A stretch of DNA of 64,000 bases from Gammaproteobacteria bacterium (GTDB lineage Bacteria; Pseudomonadota; Gammaproteobacteria; Pseudomonadales; Halieaceae). The stretch lies in contig QNFR01000001.1 in the NCBI GenBank assembly GCA_003646405.1, positions 1 to 64,000 on the forward strand. Reading direction: 5' to 3'. The position numbers and the translations under genes were made by a program. Shown here piece by piece: positions 1-8,010 of this stretch; position 1 is the first letter of the stretch, and every line of letters starts with the position of its first letter. The notes beneath the pieces were generated by a model. The model was not told the origin of the DNA. It searched no databases and worked only from the letters and a program-made list of their open reading frames with translations.

Positions 1-143
1 TCGCCATTTGCCAGGGACTGGAAGGCTGCCGTCAGTTCGCGTAAAGAGTCGTCCTGTGGCAGGTGCTCCGTGCGTGTGACCATTGTCTGCGCAAACTCCG
101 ACAGCAGTTGCAGGGCGTGCTTCAGGTATTGCTCATCGTTCAT
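1..143 (-). CDS. Partial CDS, N-terminal 47 residues of an unrecognised protein
   Basis: An open frame runs off the left edge on the minus strand from an ATG at 143. The visible product begins MNDEQYLKHALQLLSEFAQ and is predicted to be helical, acidic and soluble, with no signal peptide. I do not recognise the family from these 47 residues. It is divergent from the ABC transporter operon at 333, and the 189-bp gap between them should hold both promoters; a TATAAAT box on the minus strand near 210-216 could serve this gene. The short ORF at 179-271 on the plus strand has an AGGAGG ahead of it but no recognisable product, so I do not call it. Confidence 0.5.
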   Translation of the reverse strand, partial: MNDEQYLKHALQLLSEFAQTMVTRTEHLPQDDSLRELTAAFQSLANG

Positions 144-332
144 AGGCGGTGTCGTTTAACAGGAGGAATGTGGGTACAATGGCGCGCTCCAGTGTATCTC
201 GTCACTCCTATTTATACCGGCGAAAACGCGCCTTACTGACAGCCTTTGGCGACTCGCCGAATGTTACAATGTGAGCGACGAGGCGCACTTTATCCGCAAC
301 AGTACACTGGCAACGCGATTACTCAGGCAAGC

Positions 333-1250
333 ATGATACCAGCACTAACCATTGAAAATCTAAGCAAGGTCTACAGCGATGGCTTTGAGGCCCTCAAGGG
401 AATAAGCCTGGAGGTGCAGCAAGGTGACTTTTTTGCCCTGCTGGGCCCCAATGGTGCCGGCAAATCGACCACTATCGGGATTATCTGCTCGCTGGTTGCC
501 AAATCCGGTGGCAGGGTGTCGGTGTTTGATGCGGACATCGATAAGGACTTTCCCGCCGCTAAAAAGCACCTGGGTATCGTGCCCCAGGAGTTCAATTTCA
601 ACATGTTTGAAAAAGGCATCGATATCGTTGTAAACCAGGCGGGGTACTATGGTCTGCCGCCGAGGCTGGCCTTGCAGCGGGCGGAAAAATACCTCAAAGA
701 GCTGGGTATGTGGGACAAGCGCGATGTGCCCTCCCGCATGTTGTCTGGTGGCATGAAACGCCGCTTGATGATTGCCCGTGCACTGGTGCATGAACCTCGA
801 CTGCTTATCCTGGATGAGCCCACCGCCGGCGTGGATATCGAAATGCGCCGCTCCATGTGGGACTTCCTCAAGAGGATCAACGCCGAGGGCACAACCATCA
901 TTCTCACGACGCACTATCTGGAGGAAGCGGAGGCTTTGTGCCGTCATATCGCTATCATCAACCAGGGAAAAATAGTTGAAAACACGTCCATCAAGCATTT
1001 GCTACGCCAGTTGCACAAAGAGGTGTTTATCTTTGATTGCGTGGAGAAACTGCCGGACACAGTGGTCATAGACGGCTTTACGGTCAGGCTAATGGATGCC
1101 CATACACTGGAAATCGAGGTGGAGAAAGGCCAGTACATAAACCAGGTATTTTCCGCGCTGGATACACTGGGTATTCATATCAGCAGTATGCGCAACCGGG
1201 CCAATCGCCTGGAAGAAATGTTCGTCAATCTGGTGGAGGGCACCGCATGA
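333..1250 (+). CDS. yadG: ABC transporter ATP-binding protein, YadG type
   Basis: ATPase of an ABC-2 family exporter, expected to work at the cytoplasmic face of the inner membrane with the permease that follows. The 305-residue product has Walker A GPNGAGKST (about residues 38-46), the signature LSGGMKRR, Walker B LLILDEPT and the H-loop TTHYLEEAE. The frame is open from 246, but I chose the ATG at 333 because it starts MIPALTIENLSKVY, the usual family N-terminus, and gives a length close to E. coli YadG (308 aa). It overlaps the next gene by four bases (ATGA), so the two are probably translationally coupled. The substrate of YadGH-type transporters is not established. Family call is firm; orthology to yadG is likely. 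Confidence 0.9.
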   Translation: MIPALTIENLSKVYSDGFEALKGISLEVQQGDFFALLGPNGAGKSTTIGIICSLVAKSGGRVSVFDADIDKDFPAAKKHLGIVPQEFNFNMFEKGIDIVVNQAGYYGLPPRLALQRAEKYLKELGMWDKRDVPSRMLSGGMKRRLMIARALVHEPRLLILDEPTAGVDIEMRRSMWDFLKRINAEGTTIILTTHYLEEAEALCRHIAIINQGKIVENTSIKHLLRQLHKEVFIFDCVEKLPDTVVIDGFTVRLMDAHTLEIEVEKGQYINQVFSALDTLGIHISSMRNRANRLEEMFVNLVEGTA

Positions 1251-2020
1251 CCAGGCAGGAACAGTATGTGGCTTTTATGACCATCGTCCGCAAGGAAATC
1301 AAGCGCTACATGCGTATCTGGACCCAGACGCTGCTGCCCTCGGCCATCACCATGTCACTTTACTTTGTCATATTCGGCTCGCTCATCGGTTCCCGGATCG
1401 GCGAGATGGGCGGCTTTAGCTACATGCAGTTTGTGGTGCCGGGCCTGATCATGATGGCCATCATCACCAACTCCTATTCTAATGTCGTGGCCTCTTTTTT
1501 TGGCTCCAAATTCAGTCACAGTGTGGAGGAATTGTTGGTTTCCCCAACCCCCAATTATGTGATCCTGATGGGCTACGTGGTGGGCGGTGTCTCGCGCGGT
1601 ATGTTGGTGGCGGTGGTAGTGACCATCGTGTCTCTGTTTTTTACCGAACTGCACATACACAGCTATTTTGTGGTGGTGTTGATTGTCGTGATGACCGCCA
1701 CCTTGTTTTCCCTGGCCGGTTTTATCAATGCCGTTTACGCCAACAGCTTTGATGATATCTCCATTGTGCCGACTTTCATCCTGACGCCATTGATCTACCT
1801 GGGCGGCGTGTTCTATTCCATGGACCTGCTGCCGGAGTTCTGGGCCAATGTATCCAGGCTCAACCCGCTGGTTTATGTGGTCAATGCCTTCCGCTACGGC
1901 GTACTCGGTGTTTCTGATGTGAGCCTGCCGTTTGCACTGGGCATGATCGCGTTGTTCACCGTGGTCGCCTTCGCTTTCAGCATGCACTTGCTCAACAGTG
2001 GCAAGCGTCTCAGGCAATAA
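1247..2020 (+). CDS. yadH: ABC-2 type transporter permease, YadH type
   Basis: Inner-membrane permease of the exporter formed with the preceding ATPase. The start is the ATG in the ATGA overlap at 1247, giving 257 residues beginning MTRQEQYVAFMTIVRKEIKR; E. coli YadH has 256. An N-terminal amphipathic segment is followed by about six hydrophobic helices and the loop VPTFILTPLIYLGGVFYSMD, typical of ABC-2 permeases. The last helix ends shortly before LNSGKRLRQ. The substrate is unknown. queF starts five bases after the stop, so the three genes may share a transcript although their functions look unrelated. Confidence 0.9.
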   Translation: MTRQEQYVAFMTIVRKEIKRYMRIWTQTLLPSAITMSLYFVIFGSLIGSRIGEMGGFSYMQFVVPGLIMMAIITNSYSNVVASFFGSKFSHSVEELLVSPTPNYVILMGYVVGGVSRGMLVAVVVTIVSLFFTELHIHSYFVVVLIVVMTATLFSLAGFINAVYANSFDDISIVPTFILTPLIYLGGVFYSMDLLPEFWANVSRLNPLVYVVNAFRYGVLGVSDVSLPFALGMIALFTVVAFAFSMHLLNSGKRLRQ

Positions 2021-2024
2021 CACG

Positions 2025-2849
2025 ATGGCAGATGACGTCAAGCATGACATGTTGTTGGGTGTGCACACACCGCTGGTCGATGAGTACTCGCCCCAACTGC
2101 TCTACCCGATTCCCCGCTCCGAAGCGCGCGACCGACTTGGCCTGAAACAACCTTTGCCCTTCGCCGGGGCGGATCTCTGGTATGCCTACGAGATGTCCTG
2201 GCTGGACCATACGGGCAAGCCGGTAGCGAGGGTAGGGCGCTTCACTATTCCGGCCAGTTCCCCCAACATGGTGGAATCGAAATCTTTCAAACTGTACCTG
2301 AATTCTCTCAACAACACTTGTTTCATCAGTGATGAAGTGGCCGCAGCCACTATAAAACGCGACATCGGTACCGTTGTCGGCGAGGATGTCACGCTGGAAT
2401 TATTTGACCCGGACGACCGGTCCCTGGCGGGTACCAGGCTGTCGGCTGTGTGCCTGGATGATCTCCCTGTAGCGGCCGGGGCAGTAGAGCCAGAGGCCAC
2501 TATGCTCACAATAGAGTCGACAGGAGCCGTGGAAGAACAATTGTACAGCCACCTGCTGCGCTCCCTGTGCCCGGTGACAGCGCAGCCGGACTGGGCGACG
2601 GTATGGATACACTATCGGGGAGCGAGGATAGACCACATCTCTTTGCTGCAATACATCATCGCCTACCGCCGGCACCAGGAATTTCACGAACAGTGTGTGG
2701 AGCGTATGTACAACGACATATGGCTGCGCGGCACCCCCGAATTTCTTCATATCCAGGCGTTTTATACCCGCCGTGGAGGCCTGGATATCAACCCCTTTCG
2801 CAGTAGCGATCCCGCAGCCAGACCGCTACCCAGGCTAAACCGGCAGTAG
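2025..2849 (+). CDS. queF: NADPH-dependent 7-cyano-7-deazaguanine reductase QueF (long, YqcD type)
   Basis: Reduces preQ0 to preQ1 with NADPH in queuosine biosynthesis; cytosolic. The 274-residue product belongs to the long bimodular QueF class. The substrate-binding motif ESKSFKLYLNS lies in the N-terminal half and the catalytic block LCPVTAQPDWATV in the C-terminal half; its Cys corresponds to the thioimide-forming Cys190 of E. coli QueF, with the conserved Asp a few residues later. The frame extends upstream to 1998, but the ATG at 2025 (MADDVKHD) lies just after the preceding stop and gives the usual length. No other queuosine gene is in the window. tRNA-Ser follows 100 bp downstream. Confidence 0.96.
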   Translation: MADDVKHDMLLGVHTPLVDEYSPQLLYPIPRSEARDRLGLKQPLPFAGADLWYAYEMSWLDHTGKPVARVGRFTIPASSPNMVESKSFKLYLNSLNNTCFISDEVAAATIKRDIGTVVGEDVTLELFDPDDRSLAGTRLSAVCLDDLPVAAGAVEPEATMLTIESTGAVEEQLYSHLLRSLCPVTAQPDWATVWIHYRGARIDHISLLQYIIAYRRHQEFHEQCVERMYNDIWLRGTPEFLHIQAFYTRRGGLDINPFRSSDPAARPLPRLNRQ

Positions 2850-2907
2850 GGTGCAGCAGCAGCTCCTCCGGCGGGTAACTAGCGTTTCCCGGGGCAGGGG
2901 CAGGGAC

Positions 2908-2935
2908 TGGCAACGGCCACATGTTGTGGTATCAT
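2908..2935 (+). promoter_or_regulatory. Candidate sigma70 promoter of tRNA-Ser
   Basis: TGGCAA at 2908-2913 and TATCAT at 2930-2935 are 16 bp apart. The -10 is followed by a GC-only stretch (GCGCGCCC), which is the discriminator expected of stringently controlled stable-RNA promoters, and lies 13 bp before the tRNA 5' end. Seen by eye only. Confidence 0.5.
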
Positions 2936-2948
2936 GCGCGCCCTCTAT

Positions 2949-3036
2949 GGTGAGGTGGCCGAGTGGTCGAAGGCGCACGCCTGGAAAGTGTGTATACGGC
3001 AACGTATCGAGGGTTCAAATCCCTCCCTCACCGCCA
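2949..3036 (+). tRNA. tRNA-Ser (anticodon GGA)
   Basis: An 88-nt class II tRNA with encoded CCA. The acceptor stem GGTGAGG pairs with CCTCACC at 3026-3032; the discriminator is G and CCA occupies 3034-3036. The anticodon loop reads CTGGAAA (GGA, serine UCC/UCU). A long variable arm containing GTGTATACGGCAACGTATC and a T-arm GAGGGTTCAAATCCCTC are visible. No integrase or att-like repeat is evident next to it. Confidence 0.97.
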
Positions 3037-3311
3037 TTATCCATCATAACCTGTTGAATTTCTTGTATATTTTTATAAGGATGCAGGCTCTTCTCCGGCC
3101 CTATGAGTGAACAGGGACGCCGACTCCCACGTAATCTATTGGTATAGAAGGCTTCTGACACTTTACATAGAACAGGTCTCAGTACAACGGCCGCTCATGC
3201 TTCAACGTCGGACGGCCATGGATGAGCGGCTAATGGCACTCGGTAGACAACCGGGCGAGCGGCCAGTGCGTTCCGGGCTGGTATATCAAGTAGGGTCGTA
3301 TTGAGAACTTT

Positions 3312-4721
3312 ATGCAGCAACATATTGCAGCACTGAAAGAATCGAAGTATTGCCCCCTTTGGCATGACCAGGACGAGCGCCCGGACACTTTGCCGCCTTT
3401 GTCGGAAGATGTGAGCTGTGAGCTACTTATTGTAGGCGGTGGGTTCACCGGCCTGTGGGCTGCCCTGCAAGCGAAAGAACGCCGGCCTGATGCAGACATC
3501 ATATTGATCGAAAAAACCTTTGTTGCCGATGGCGCGTCCGGGCGTAACGGTGGTTTTTTGAATGCCAGCCTGGCGCACGGTGAGACCAATACGGATCATC
3601 ATTTTCCCGGGGAGGCAGACCGCCTTTATGAATTAGGTGAGCGGAATATCGAGGAACTGCTTACCACCCTTGAGCGGTACCAGATCGATGCGCGCTATGA
3701 GAGAGTAGGGGAGACCTCTGTTGCCACCAACCAGGGCTCGGTTGCGAGCCTGCGCGCAACGTACGAGTCACAGAAGGCTGGCGGTGAGGATGTCGTCTGG
3801 TTCGACCGTGACACCATGCGGGCCGAAGTCAATTCTCCGACCTATCTGGCCGGCTTGTGGCATCGAGGTGGCAAAAATGGCATCGTTGATCCGGCGCGAC
3901 TGTGCTGGGGCTTAAAGCGGGTAATTGTTGAACTGGGCGTGTGTATCTTCGAAAACACCGCACTGAATGAAGTTGTGCCGGTGGGTAACAAACGCATGAA
4001 AGCTATCTGCGACGGCGGGGTTGTCGACAGCGACAAAATCCTGATGGCGACCAATGGGTTTCACAACAGCCTGCGCAAGGTGGGCAGATCGATTATTCCG
4101 GTATGGGATTACCAATTGGCAACGGAGCCGTTAACCCAGTCACAGTTGGAGTCGATTGGCTGGCATAAATCACGTCATGCCCTATCGAATGATGCCAATA
4201 TGTTCCACTATTACAGAATGACCCGGGACAATCGTATTACCTGGGGCGGCGGGGGTGCGGTTCGCTATTACTATAACCGTAGTACCAGCCAGAATTGCGC
4301 GGATATTCCCGAGCGCTTTGAACAACTGTCACGGGAATTCTTTGACACGTTTCCGCAACTCAAGGGTATAAAATTCAGCCATCGCTGGAGCGGTATTATC
4401 GCCACATCCACGCGTTTTTGCATGGTGCCGGGTGTCGCCTATAATGGCCGTGTCGCCTGGGCCGTGGGGTATACCGGTTTGGGCGTCGGCGCTTCCCGTT
4501 TTGGCGCACGCATCGGTATTGAACTTCTGGGTTATCAACCCAGCGATATTTTAGATATGCAATTTGTTAAAAAGAAAGCGCTGCCCTGGATGCCGGAGCC
4601 AATGCGCTGGATAGGCGTCAGGCTGACGCAACTGGCGCTGGTGAAAGCCGATGCCAATAATGGCAAGCGCGGTTTATGGTTGAAATTACTGGACAGGCTC
4701 AACCTGGGGTTCACCTGTTAG
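3312..4721 (+). CDS. FAD-dependent amine/amino-acid oxidoreductase (DAO family, PuuB/OrdL-like)
   Basis: A 469-residue flavoprotein of the glycine oxidase/D-amino-acid oxidase fold. The dinucleotide-binding motif VGGGFTGLWAA (about residues 41-51) follows a 35-residue leader that carries the CPLW-type start seen in gamma-glutamylputrescine oxidase-like enzymes. A flavin-contacting segment DGASGRNGGF comes next, and the C-terminal GYTGLGVGASRFGARIG matches the FAD-binding end of the DAO domain. It probably oxidises a C-N bond of an amine or amino acid; the substrate cannot be read from sequence. It stands alone: the tRNA lies 275 bp upstream, in a stretch where I see no credible gene, and moaC lies 260 bp downstream. 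Confidence 0.85.
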   Translation: MQQHIAALKESKYCPLWHDQDERPDTLPPLSEDVSCELLIVGGGFTGLWAALQAKERRPDADIILIEKTFVADGASGRNGGFLNASLAHGETNTDHHFPGEADRLYELGERNIEELLTTLERYQIDARYERVGETSVATNQGSVASLRATYESQKAGGEDVVWFDRDTMRAEVNSPTYLAGLWHRGGKNGIVDPARLCWGLKRVIVELGVCIFENTALNEVVPVGNKRMKAICDGGVVDSDKILMATNGFHNSLRKVGRSIIPVWDYQLATEPLTQSQLESIGWHKSRHALSNDANMFHYYRMTRDNRITWGGGGAVRYYYNRSTSQNCADIPERFEQLSREFFDTFPQLKGIKFSHRWSGIIATSTRFCMVPGVAYNGRVAWAVGYTGLGVGASRFGARIGIELLGYQPSDILDMQFVKKKALPWMPEPMRWIGVRLTQLALVKADANNGKRGLWLKLLDRLNLGFTC

Positions 4722-4981
4722 CTTATACCCGCAGTCCAAGGCGGCAGTTTCAGGCAATGGCGATTGACATCTCCCTGTGTCGCCGCCATCCACGCTGGCA
4801 GACCCGCGCGCCATGACGCTGGTCAAGGCGCGCTTATTCCGGCTTGTCCTGATGACGGCATCCCGCTTGGCGCCGCCGGGCAGGCCAAAATTCCTGACTT
4901 CATCGCCCAATTTAATTGTCAATCCGGGGCGCCATTGGATAGACTCAGCCAGTTCGAACGTCAACACCTGTGGAGTACACC

Positions 4982-5479
4982 ATGACCCAACTCACCCACA
5001 TCGACGACAGCGGCGCCGCCCGTATGGTCGACATCGGCAACAAAGCCGTCACTGAGCGTGTCGCCGTGGCGGCAGCTGTCGTTTCGATGCAGGAAGGGAC
5101 CCTCACCCTGTTGGAGCAGGGCGCTCACAAGAAAGGTGACGTATTGGCCGTGGCCCGTATTGCCGGTATCCAGGCCGCCAAGAAGTGCTCAGACCTGATT
5201 CCTCTGTGTCATCCTCTGATGTTGAACTCGGTGGAGGTCACCTTCCACATCGATTCACAGGACAACACGGTAACTATCGAAGGTCGCTGCAAGGTCTCGG
5301 GTAAAACCGGCGTGGAAATGGAAGCACTGACAGCGGTATCGGTTGCGGCCCTGACTATTTACGACATGTGTAAGGCTGTGGACCGCGGCATGGAAATTTC
5401 CAACATAGGCTTGCTCGAGAAAGACGGCGGTAAATCCGGGCGGTGGCGACGCGATGTAGAGGGTGTGTCCCAGTGTTGA
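4982..5479 (+). CDS. moaC: Cyclic pyranopterin monophosphate synthase MoaC
   Basis: Acts after MoaA to form cPMP, the first stable molybdenum cofactor intermediate. The product has 165 residues (E. coli 161). Active-site segments [27 protein letters not shown] and [19 protein letters not shown] are intact, including the HP pair and the conserved KxD-type lysines. I chose the ATG at 4982 ([11 protein letters not shown]) over one twelve bases upstream because it matches the family start. It overlaps moaD, so moaC-moaD-moaE form a tight operon. The 260 bp upstream hold no clear gene; I looked for a Moco riboswitch there and could not recognise one. moaA is not in the window. Confidence 0.96.
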   Translation: MTQLTHIDDSGAARMVDIGNKAVTERVAVAAAVVSMQEGTLTLLEQGAHKKGDVLAVARIAGIQAAKKCSDLIPLCHPLMLNSVEVTFHIDSQDNTVTIEGRCKVSGKTGVEMEALTAVSVAALTIYDMCKAVDRGMEISNIGLLEKDGGKSGRWRRDVEGVSQC

Positions 5480-5727
5480 AGGTGCTGTTTTTCGCCAGGA
5501 TCAAAGAGCAGTTGGACTGCGGCGCCCTGGAACTGGAGTGGCAGGACGCTGTGGCAGACCTGGATGGCCTGCAGGAGCAATTGTGTGCTGCACACGGGGA
5601 CCAGTGGCGCGAGGTGCTGGGGCAGGACAATATGATCCGCGCGGTCAACCAGACGGTAGTCGATGGTAACCGCGCGCTGCGGGACGGTGATGAGGTGGCC
5701 TTCTTCCCCCCGGTGACCGGAGGCTGA
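5473..5727 (+). CDS. moaD: Molybdopterin synthase small subunit MoaD
   Basis: Sulfur-carrier subunit of molybdopterin synthase; its C-terminal glycine becomes a thiocarboxylate that donates sulfur to cPMP. The 84-residue beta-grasp protein starts [14 protein letters not shown] and ends FFPPVTGG with the essential Gly-Gly. The start is a GTG at 5473 (or TTG at 5476), overlapping the moaC stop, which implies translational coupling; I prefer GTG because it leaves the usual two residues before the KVLFFA strand. moaE follows one base after the stop. Confidence 0.93.
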   Translation: MLKVLFFARIKEQLDCGALELEWQDAVADLDGLQEQLCAAHGDQWREVLGQDNMIRAVNQTVVDGNRALRDGDEVAFFPPVTGG

Positions 5728-5728
5728 G

Positions 5729-6214
5729 ATGGCGGGCCCGCTACCGATGATGACTGTCAGCGTGCAAGAAGCCGACTTCGATGTGGCCCAATTGCAGGAG
5801 GCGCTGCGCTCGGGTGCGCAGCAAGAAGGCGCTGTGGCTGCTTTTACCGGCTATGTGCGACGCTCCAATGAGCAACGCCAGGTAGAATCGATGGAGTTGG
5901 AACACTACCCGGGCATGACTGAAAACAGCATCGCCGAAATTCTGCAGCAGGCGGCCGCTCGCTGGCCAGTTCTCGCGGCCTCCGTGGTACACCGGGTGGG
6001 TAAACTGGGGCCCGGTGAGCGGATTGTCTGGGTAGGCGTATCCTCCTCTCATCGGGAGGCCGCCTTCAGCGCCTGTGAATTTATCATGGATTACCTGAAG
6101 ACCCGGGCACCGTTCTGGAAAAAGGAACTGGGCCCCGACGGCGGGCACTGGGTGTCGGCCCGGGAGCACGATACCAGCAGGGCAGCACGCTGGCAGGGCG
6201 GTTCCGCCCAATAG
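5729..6214 (+). CDS. moaE: Molybdopterin synthase catalytic subunit MoaE
   Basis: Large subunit of molybdopterin synthase, which inserts two dithiolene sulfurs into cPMP with MoaD as donor. The 161-residue product shows the family blocks GAVAAFTGYVR, LEHYPGM, HRVGKLGPGERIVWVGV and the active-site loop MDYLKTRAPFWKKE with its conserved lysines. The ATG at 5729 follows moaD directly; an alternative at 5747/5750 would remove an unneeded MAGPLP leader. It ends the moaCDE operon; the next gene, a flavin reductase, lies 70 bp on with its own ribosome-binding site. Confidence 0.95.
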   Translation: MAGPLPMMTVSVQEADFDVAQLQEALRSGAQQEGAVAAFTGYVRRSNEQRQVESMELEHYPGMTENSIAEILQQAAARWPVLAASVVHRVGKLGPGERIVWVGVSSSHREAAFSACEFIMDYLKTRAPFWKKELGPDGGHWVSAREHDTSRAARWQGGSAQ

Positions 6215-6284
6215 CCTGCATAGGGGATGCGCTGGAAACCCGTCTGAAATCCAATGACGTCCGCAACAGGCAAGGAGATATAGT

Positions 6285-6776
6285 ATGAGTTTTGATGGTC
6301 GGGAGTTGAGGAGCGCCCTGGGACGCTTCGCCACCGGCGTGTGTGTTATCACCACGGTGACGGATGCGGGGGAGGCGGTGGGTCTGACAGCCAACTCCTT
6401 CACATCAGTCTCGCTGGACCCGCCCCTGGTGTTGTGGAGTTTGCAGAATAATTCCGATGTATACGATGTTTTTGTCGGCCCGCGCTTCTTCGCCATCAAT
6501 ATCCTGGCCCGCGAGCACGAGTCTCACTCCAGGCAATACGCCGGGAAGGGGCAGCACCAGTTGGACGCTGCACACTATCGCCCGGGTAAGCACGGCTCGC
6601 CCGTGATTCTCGATGCCCTGGTGAGCTTCGAATGCGAGTTGGAAACCACTCACGAAGGCGGCGACCATCTTATTATCGTGGGGCGGGTCAGGAACCTGCA
6701 TGAACGCCCCGATGGCGAGCCACTGCTGTTTTTCAGTGGCGACTACCACAAGCTGCATGGTGCCACAACCATCTGA
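6285..6776 (+). CDS. Flavin reductase domain protein (FMN-binding split barrel)
   Basis: A 163-residue protein of the flavin reductase-like family that uses NAD(P)H to reduce free or bound FMN/FAD, often for a partner monooxygenase. Family signatures are RFATGVCVITT near the N-terminus, GLTANSFTSVSLDPPLVLWS in the flavin-binding region and HLIIVGRVRNL near the C-terminus. An AAGGAG sits 6-8 bases before the ATG. No oxygenase partner is adjacent, so the acceptor is unknown. Confidence 0.88.
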   Translation: MSFDGRELRSALGRFATGVCVITTVTDAGEAVGLTANSFTSVSLDPPLVLWSLQNNSDVYDVFVGPRFFAINILAREHESHSRQYAGKGQHQLDAAHYRPGKHGSPVILDALVSFECELETTHEGGDHLIIVGRVRNLHERPDGEPLLFFSGDYHKLHGATTI

Positions 6777-6793
6777 CCTGCTCCGACGACACG

Positions 6794-6815
6794 ACACCAC
6801 ACCACACCACACCAC
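6794..6815 (+). repeat. ACACC pentanucleotide microsatellite, about 4.4 units
   Basis: Four exact ACACC units plus two bases lie in the gap between the flavin reductase stop and the NUDIX gene. A 5-bp unit is not in phase with codons, but the tract is intergenic. It may be a slippage-prone spacer; nothing shows function. Confidence 0.85.
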
Positions 6816-6894
6816 TTTCTGCTCCAGCGGGCTATTCTATTACCTGCTCGAGGCTTTATACTGGCCCGCTTCTATCGGTGATGGTTTATCCTTC

Positions 6895-7440
6895 ATGAAA
6901 TTTTGTACCAGTTGCGGTAGTTCAGTCATCCTGCAGATTCCTGTGGGAGACGACCGTGAGCGTTTTGTCTGTACCACCTGCGAATTGATTCACTACATCA
7001 ATCCGCGGGTCATTGTCGGCTGTGTGCCGGTATATGAGGGCAGGGTGCTGTTGTGCAAGCGGGCGATTGCACCGCGCAAGAACTACTGGACCCTGCCCGC
7101 CGGGTTTATGGAAAATGGTGAGACCACCCTGCAGGGAGCGGCCCGTGAGACCTGGGAAGAGGCTCGGGCGCAGGTCAGTAACCTGGATTTGTACCGCGTG
7201 TTTGATGTGCCCTATATCAGCCAGGTGTATATGTTTTATCGCTGCGACCTGAACGACGGGGAACACGGGGTGGGGCCGGAGAGCCTGGAAACCGACTTGT
7301 ATGAGGAGCGGGATATACCCTGGGACGACATTGCATTTCCAGTGGTTTATGAAACTCTCAAGGAATATTTTGCAGATGCCCGGACCGGAGGCTTCCCGGT
7401 GCGCGTATCTGAGATTGAGCGCGGCTCCTGGCGCAGGTAG
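6895..7440 (+). CDS. NUDIX hydrolase with N-terminal zinc ribbon
   Basis: A 181-residue hydrolase of nucleoside diphosphate-linked substrates. The N-terminus carries two Cys pairs (CTSCG and CTTC) forming a zinc ribbon as in NudC-like enzymes. The Nudix box is near residues 66-88 and reads GFMENGE, seven residues, RETWEE, so the metal-binding glutamates are intact. The frame is open upstream to 6700, but the ATG at 6895 begins MKFCTSCGS and is the natural start. The substrate (NADH, ADP-ribose or other) cannot be told. Confidence 0.9.
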   Translation: MKFCTSCGSSVILQIPVGDDRERFVCTTCELIHYINPRVIVGCVPVYEGRVLLCKRAIAPRKNYWTLPAGFMENGETTLQGAARETWEEARAQVSNLDLYRVFDVPYISQVYMFYRCDLNDGEHGVGPESLETDLYEERDIPWDDIAFPVVYETLKEYFADARTGGFPVRVSEIERGSWRR

Positions 7441-7521
7441 TTCGTATCTCGACATGTCGGCCGGCGCTGCACACTTGCACCGCCGGCTGTTATCAACCAC
7501 AACAAAGAAGGACTAGTCAGT

Positions 7522-7998
7522 ATGGCATCTCCAAAAATCGGCAATATGGCCCCGGCATTTACTTTACTGGATCAGGACGGCAACAAGGTCAGTCTCAGAC
7601 AGTTCCGGGGAGAGAAAAACGTGGCGTTGTATTTCTATCCCAAGGCGATGACGCCGGGTTGTACCGTGCAGGCCTGCGGCATACGAGACAGTAAAAAGGC
7701 ACTGGCAAAACTCGATACAGTGGTACTGGGGGTAAGTCCCGACCCGGTGGCCAGGCTGGGTCGGTTTATCGAAAAGCAGGATCTGAACTTTACCCTGCTG
7801 TCCGACGAAGACCACGCCATAGCGGATAAATACGGCGCGTGGGGACTGAAGAAATTCATGGGCCGCGAATTTATGGGCGTATTGCGTTCCACATTTATCA
7901 TCAGTAAAGACGGGCGACTCAAGCATGTGATGGACAAGGTAAAAACCAGGACACATCACGAAGATGTCATGGCGCTGATTGTGGAACTTGGGCTTTAG
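7522..7998 (+). CDS. bcp: Thiol peroxidase, Bcp/PrxQ peroxiredoxin
   Basis: Reduces hydroperoxides with thioredoxin as electron donor. The 158-residue product has the PrxQ block TPGCTVQACGIRD with the peroxidatic Cys about residue 47 and the resolving Cys five residues later (about 52), as in the two-Cys PrxQ subgroup. AAGAAGGA precedes the ATG. The C-terminal part runs GVLRSTFIISKDG as expected. The MBL hydrolase gene starts 12 bases after the stop, so the two may be cotranscribed. Confidence 0.94.
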   Translation: MASPKIGNMAPAFTLLDQDGNKVSLRQFRGEKNVALYFYPKAMTPGCTVQACGIRDSKKALAKLDTVVLGVSPDPVARLGRFIEKQDLNFTLLSDEDHAIADKYGAWGLKKFMGREFMGVLRSTFIISKDGRLKHVMDKVKTRTHHEDVMALIVELGL

Positions 7999-8010
7999 CG
8001 CCCGCCCGTT

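Noticed and set aside
179-271. 31-codon ORF behind an AGGAGG in the left intergenic region
   Set aside because: No recognisable product, very short, and the AGGAGG is 12 bases away; likely chance in a divergent promoter region.
360-998. 212-aa minus-strand ORF opposite the YadG-type ATPase
   Set aside because: Antisense shadow of a clearly conserved ABC ATPase; no recognisable motifs.
2851-3057. 68-aa ORF spanning tRNA-Ser
   Set aside because: It reads through a well-formed tRNA; the RNA gene explains the sequence.
4722-4981. Possible molybdenum-cofactor riboswitch or small gene before moaC
   Set aside because: I could not match the conserved Moco RNA elements, and the overlapping ORFs in three frames show no family features.
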